In this document: in pieces, positions 60,916 to 64,000 of the stretch
How the letters are laid out: every line of letters begins with the position of its first letter
How positions within the stretch are numbered: the first letter of the stretch is position 1
Source: Caballeronia novacaledonica
GTDB lineage: Bacteria; Pseudomonadota; Gammaproteobacteria; Burkholderiales; Burkholderiaceae
Length of the DNA stretch: 64,000 nt
Direction: 5' to 3'
NCBI RefSeq assembly: GCF_900258035.1
Contig: NZ_OGTP01000017.1
Location: forward strand, 62,001 to 126,000
Made by a program: the position numbers and the translations under genes
The notes under the pieces: generated by a model
Seen by the model: only the letters and a program-made list of their open reading frames with translations
What the model was told of the DNA's origin: nothing
Database searches by the model: none

Positions 60916-61584
60916 TTACAGACCGAGTTGACCGGCGAGATCGCCGATGGTGTCCACTTCGTAATACTCGTAGTACGGCGTGCCCGGTTCGTGGCCGCGC
61001 TTCACGAACGCCTTGTGCTTGATGCCCATGTCGTGCGCGGTCATGAGGTCGTAACGCAGGCTCGACGATACGTGCAGCACGTCTTGCGGATTGCAGTTCA
61101 ACTGGTCGAACATGTACTCGAAGCCCTGCATGCGCGGCTTGTACGACTGCGCCTGCTGCGCCGTGAACACGCGATGAAACGGCGCGCCGAGTTTGTCGAC
61201 GTTGCTCTGAATCTGATCGTTCGATGCGTTCGACAGAATCACGAGCTTGTACTTCGTCGCGAGCCGCGAGAGGCCTTCCGGCACGTCCGGATGCGGGCCC
61301 CAGGTCGGCACGGCGAGATAAAACTTTTCGGCTTCCGTTTCGTTGAATTCGACATTCATGCGCGCGCATGCACGGCGCACCGAATTGACGATCACGTCGC
61401 GATACGGCTTCCACGCGCCGAGCACTTCGTCGCGGCGATAGCCCGCGAAGAACTTGACGAATTGTTCGAGGTCGTCGCCTTGCAGGCGGTCGGCGTACAT
61501 CTCGCGGGCCATATCGGCCATGCGGAATTTCGTCAGCGTGCCGTAACAGTCGAACGTGATGTACTTCGGCTCGAAATCGATCAT
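60916..61584 (-). CDS. HAD-superfamily haloacid dehalogenase, type II
   Basis: A 222-residue HAD hydrolase of the L-2-haloacid dehalogenase subgroup. Nucleophile Asp12 lies in TFDCYGTL; motif II is LVILSNASND, motif III Lys is in YKPRMQGFEYM, and the last motif is HVSSSLRYDLMTAHDMG. The natural substrate may be a phosphate or non-halogen compound. It is followed by the PuuB-like oxidase gene after 28 nt. Confidence 0.83.
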   Translation of the reverse strand: MIDFEPKYITFDCYGTLTKFRMADMAREMYADRLQGDDLEQFVKFFAGYRRDEVLGAWKPYRDVIVNSVRRACARMNVEFNETEAEKFYLAVPTWGPHPDVPEGLSRLATKYKLVILSNASNDQIQSNVDKLGAPFHRVFTAQQAQSYKPRMQGFEYMFDQLNCNPQDVLHVSSSLRYDLMTAHDMGIKHKAFVKRGHEPGTPYYEYYEVDTIGDLAGQLGL

Positions 61585-61781
61585 GGTGTCAGTCCTGTCG
61601 TGTGATGAACCCGTGCGGAGTTCAGTGGTGAAAACAAGGAACAGCGAAGCGTTGAGGAAAATTTAAACAAGGCAAAAATGGCCGATGGCGTCGAATGCGT
61701 GCCTCGCGGCGACATAACTCATGCGTTTTGAGGCACCGCCACAGCAGAAAATGCGGCGCTTATTTAGAACGAACGTGCGTG

Positions 61782-63260
61782 TCATCCTTCGCTATCGATC
61801 AATACGCTCTTGAAGCGCAGGTTCGCTTCATACGCCTGCCGCCCGAGATCCTTGCCGATGCCCGAGCGCTTGTAGCCGCCCGTCGGAATCACGAAATCGC
61901 TCGTGCGGCCGTATCGATTCACCCATACGGTGCCCGCTTCGATGCCGCGCACCATCCGCAGCGCCCGCCCGATATCCGCCGTATGCACGCCGGCGGCGAG
62001 ACCATAGTCCGGATGCGCGGCGAGTTCGAGCGCTTCGTCTTCCGTATCGAACGACTGCACGGTGAGCACGGGGCCGAAAATTTCACTGCGCACGGCATCG
62101 CTTTCCTGCGTGACATCGCAGAGCAAGGTCGGCGCATAGAACGCGCCGGGCGTCGCCGCATCCGCGCGCTTGCCGCCGCAACGCAAGGTCGCGCCGCCCG
62201 CGATGCTGCGTTGAACGATCGCGTCGATACGCTGCGCCTGCGGCTCGGAGATGATCGGCGGCAACGTCGTGCCCGCCGCCCACGTCGCGCCCGCCTCGAG
62301 TTCGCCGAACGCCCGCGCGATGCGGTCAATCAGTTCGTCGGCGATCGCGCGCTGCACGAGTAGCCGCGAACCCGCAACGCACACCTGCCCGGCATTGCCC
62401 GTGATCGCGCCGGCGATGCGCCGCGCCACTTCATCGATGCGCGGTGCATCGGCGAACACGATCTGCGGACTCTTGCCGCCTAGTTCCAGCGTGACCGGCT
62501 TCGTGCCGGTTTCGGCGCACGCGGCCATGATCGCGGCGCCGGTGCGCGTCGATCCGGTGAACGTCACTTTGCCGACGCGCGGATGACGCACGAGCGCATC
62601 GCCGGTCGTGCGGCCATCGCCCTGAACGACATTGAAGATGCCCGGCGGCACGCCCGCTTCGAGTGCAAGTTCCGCGAGACGCAGCGCGGAAAAAGGCGTC
62701 ATCTCCGAAGGTTTCAGCACGACCGCGTTGCCCGCCGCGAGCGCGGGCGCGGTCTTCCAGATGCCCATCACGAGCGGAAAATTCCACGGTGCGATTGCGG
62801 CGACCACGCCGTACGGCTCCGCGATCGTCATGCCCAGATGCCGATGATCGGTCGCCGCGACATCGCCGCCGATCTTGTCGGCGAACTCCGCATAGAAGCG
62901 GATGCTTTCGGCCGTGAACGGCACGTCCCAGTGGTACGCATCGCGCACGGGGCGCGTCGAGCCGAGCGCTTCGAGCGGCGCGAGACTGGCTGCGTCGGCG
63001 GCGACGAGATCGGCGAATTTGCGCAATATGCGTGCGCGTTCGCGCGGCGCGCGGCGTGCCCAGTCGCTCTTTCTAAATGCGCTGTGTGCGTTCTGCACGG
63101 CATAGTCGATCATCGCGTCATCGGCGACGGGCACCGATGCATACGCGACGCCATCCGATGGCCGCGCCACCTCGATACGCGACGCGCCCGCATCGATCAA
63201 TTCACCGCCGATGAAATGCCCGCTCCTGATGACGATGCTGGCAGGATCGAACCGGTCCAT
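61782..63260 (-). CDS. NAD(P)-dependent aldehyde dehydrogenase
   Basis: A 492-residue ALDH. Cofactor loop: IAPWNFPLVMGIWKTAPALAAGN; catalytic Glu in LELGGKSPQIVFADAP; nucleophile Cys in GNAGQVCVAGSRL. It resembles PuuC/BetB/gamma-aminobutyraldehyde-type enzymes. As the first gene of the reverse operon it probably oxidises the aldehyde made by the PuuB-type oxidase. GGAGGAG precedes ATG 63260. A 197-nt gap (61585-61781) with A/T-tracts separates it from the HAD gene and may hold an internal promoter. Confidence 0.86.
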   Translation of the reverse strand: MDRFDPASIVIRSGHFIGGELIDAGASRIEVARPSDGVAYASVPVADDAMIDYAVQNAHSAFRKSDWARRAPRERARILRKFADLVAADAASLAPLEALGSTRPVRDAYHWDVPFTAESIRFYAEFADKIGGDVAATDHRHLGMTIAEPYGVVAAIAPWNFPLVMGIWKTAPALAAGNAVVLKPSEMTPFSALRLAELALEAGVPPGIFNVVQGDGRTTGDALVRHPRVGKVTFTGSTRTGAAIMAACAETGTKPVTLELGGKSPQIVFADAPRIDEVARRIAGAITGNAGQVCVAGSRLLVQRAIADELIDRIARAFGELEAGATWAAGTTLPPIISEPQAQRIDAIVQRSIAGGATLRCGGKRADAATPGAFYAPTLLCDVTQESDAVRSEIFGPVLTVQSFDTEDEALELAAHPDYGLAAGVHTADIGRALRMVRGIEAGTVWVNRYGRTSDFVIPTGGYKRSGIGKDLGRQAYEANLRFKSVLIDSEG

Positions 63261-63436
63261 TGCGTGAGTCCTCCTCCGTGATGCTGCGTTGACATGGCTT
63301 CATCGTAGGACTGCGCCGCTGGCATATTTCGCCGACAAAATTGCCGATTCAGCACAGTCCGCGCGTTCTTGCGCCGATAACTCACGGTTTTGCGTTGCAC
63401 CAGACGCGCCGGTTCATGCACCGCGCGGGACAGGAA

Positions 63437-63474
63437 GATCGTCCTAGCCATGCGCGCCGCGCGGTGTCACAGTC
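63437..63474. promoter_or_regulatory. Upstream element shared with first GNAT gene (copy 2)
   Basis: GATCGTCCTA (63437-63446) and GTGTCACAGTC (63464-63474) match the elements at 43265-43303 with nearly equal spacing. The pair begins 70 nt before GTG 63507, so it probably contributes to transcription of the paralogous GNAT gene. Confidence 0.5.
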
Positions 63475-63506
63475 ACGGTCAATGTCTTCAAGGTCAGGAG
63501 GCCGGC

Positions 63507-64000
63507 GTGCCCGACTCGAACAATAACGATGTGATCGAATACCGGGCTTTCACGCTCGACGACATTCCCGCGGCGCACGCGCTGTCGATGTCCGTCAAAT
63601 GGCGGCATCGCGCGGAAGACTGGCGCTTCGCCGCGAATATCGGCACTGGCTTCGCCGCCGTCGATCAGTCGGGCGCGCTCGTCGGCACGGCGCTCGCGTT
63701 TCAGTTCGGTTCGAACGCCGCGACGCTCGGCATGTTCATCGTGTCGCCGGAACATCAACGGCAAGGCATCGGGCGCGGCCTGCTCGACCGATTGATCGCG
63801 AAGCTCGGCTCGCGCACGCTGCTGATCCACGCATCGAACGAAGGCAGGCCGCTGTGCCAGCAACGCGGCTTCACGCGCATCGACACGGTTCATCAGCATC
63901 AGGGCGCGGCGTTTCAGCCGCCGCTGGTTTCGCTGCCGCCGGGCGAGCGGCTGCGTCCGATCGGCGCGAGGGACACGCCGCGTCTCGCGGGGCTGGCATC
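63507..64000 (+). CDS. GNAT acetyltransferase, partial (3' end outside)
   Basis: A frame from GTG 63507 (AGGAGG upstream) runs to the right edge, giving about 164 residues. It has the GNAT acetyl-CoA region MFIVSPEHQRQGIGRGLLDRLI and an N-terminus closely similar to the GNAT protein at 43332 (YRAFTLDDIPAAHALSMSVKW against YRPFTAGDIAAAHALSVEVKW). It is divergent from the aldehyde dehydrogenase operon. Function is presumably N-acetylation of an unknown amine. Confidence 0.82.
   Translation, partial: MPDSNNNDVIEYRAFTLDDIPAAHALSMSVKWRHRAEDWRFAANIGTGFAAVDQSGALVGTALAFQFGSNAATLGMFIVSPEHQRQGIGRGLLDRLIAKLGSRTLLIHASNEGRPLCQQRGFTRIDTVHQHQGAAFQPPLVSLPPGERLRPIGARDTPRLAGLA

Noticed and set aside
1..64000. 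CRISPR arrays, tRNA/rRNA genes, insertion sequences, prophage genes
   Set aside because: I found no regularly spaced repeats, no cloverleaf candidates, no transposase or integrase motifs and no phage structural genes apart from the HK97-fold encapsulin.

Overview
The window is GC-rich, densely coded DNA from a free-living or plant/soil-associated betaproteobacterium, most likely Burkholderiaceae (Caballeronia/Paraburkholderia type). The evidence is the gene style: many LysR and TetR regulators, a YSC84/BPSL1445-type lipoprotein, a DUF4148-like lipoprotein, an encapsulin/DyP pair, a 2HCT carrier with a DctB/DctD system, and long catabolic operons. No tRNA, rRNA, insertion sequence, prophage or CRISPR array was recognised. 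I read about 65 protein-coding genes, four gene remnants and several convincing regulatory sites.

Layout. 0-5 kb: two small exported proteins, a tail-anchored small protein, a secreted glycoside hydrolase lipoprotein, a LysR regulator and a GT87-type membrane glycosyltransferase. 5-10.6 kb: a YghU-type glutathione transferase with a divergent TetR, a VOC protein, an encapsulin shell gene overlapping its DyP peroxidase cargo gene, a small conserved protein and a NUDIX hydrolase. 10.5-13.6 kb: a LysR remnant, a 65-aa ORF with a sigma54 promoter, and a sigma54 activator with TPR repeats but no sensor domain. 13.8-18.2 kb: a tartrate/malate module (transporter, LysR, dehydrogenase) carrying a fumarase remnant. 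18.3-19.7 kb: a DUF2235 hydrolase. 20.2-24.3 kb: a ureide/pyrimidine amidohydrolase cluster (ureidoglycine aminohydrolase, one intact and two internally deleted amidohydrolases, a LysR).

24.4-28.4 kb: LysR plus MFS transporter, a lipoprotein, an FKBP-type isomerase and an acetyltransferase. 28.4-33.4 kb: a 2-hydroxycarboxylate transporter behind a near-consensus sigma54 promoter and a palindromic upstream site, followed by its DctB/DctD-like two-component system. 33.4-38.1 kb: an RlpA-like protein, a YSC84 lipoprotein, a dimethylglycine/N-methylproline demethylase-type flavoenzyme with a divergent TetR, and a ProC-like reductase. 38.3-43.3 kb: a SnoaL-like protein, a double-glycine-leader peptide behind a sigma54-like promoter, a cupin, a GT-C-like membrane protein, and a LysR/MFS pair.

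43.3-64 kb is a catabolic island bracketed by two paralogous GNAT acetyltransferase genes. Its forward half carries a hydroxypyruvate reductase, class III aminotransferase, Lrp regulator, tartrate/malate-type dehydrogenase, succinate-semialdehyde-type dehydrogenase and an aspartoacylase-like hydrolase. Its reverse half carries an aldehyde dehydrogenase, HAD dehalogenase, PuuB-like oxidase, a Tat-exported peptide-type ABC transporter, and a three-subunit HcnABC/opine-oxidase-type dehydrogenase ending in a minimal AraC regulator. Together they look like an uptake and oxidation route for an amine, opine or N-substituted amino acid; the substrate cannot be read from the sequence.

The most unusual observations are the sigma54-like promoter in front of the double-glycine peptide gene, the self-contained sigma54 activator/small-ORF unit, and the paired internal deletions in the ureide cluster.
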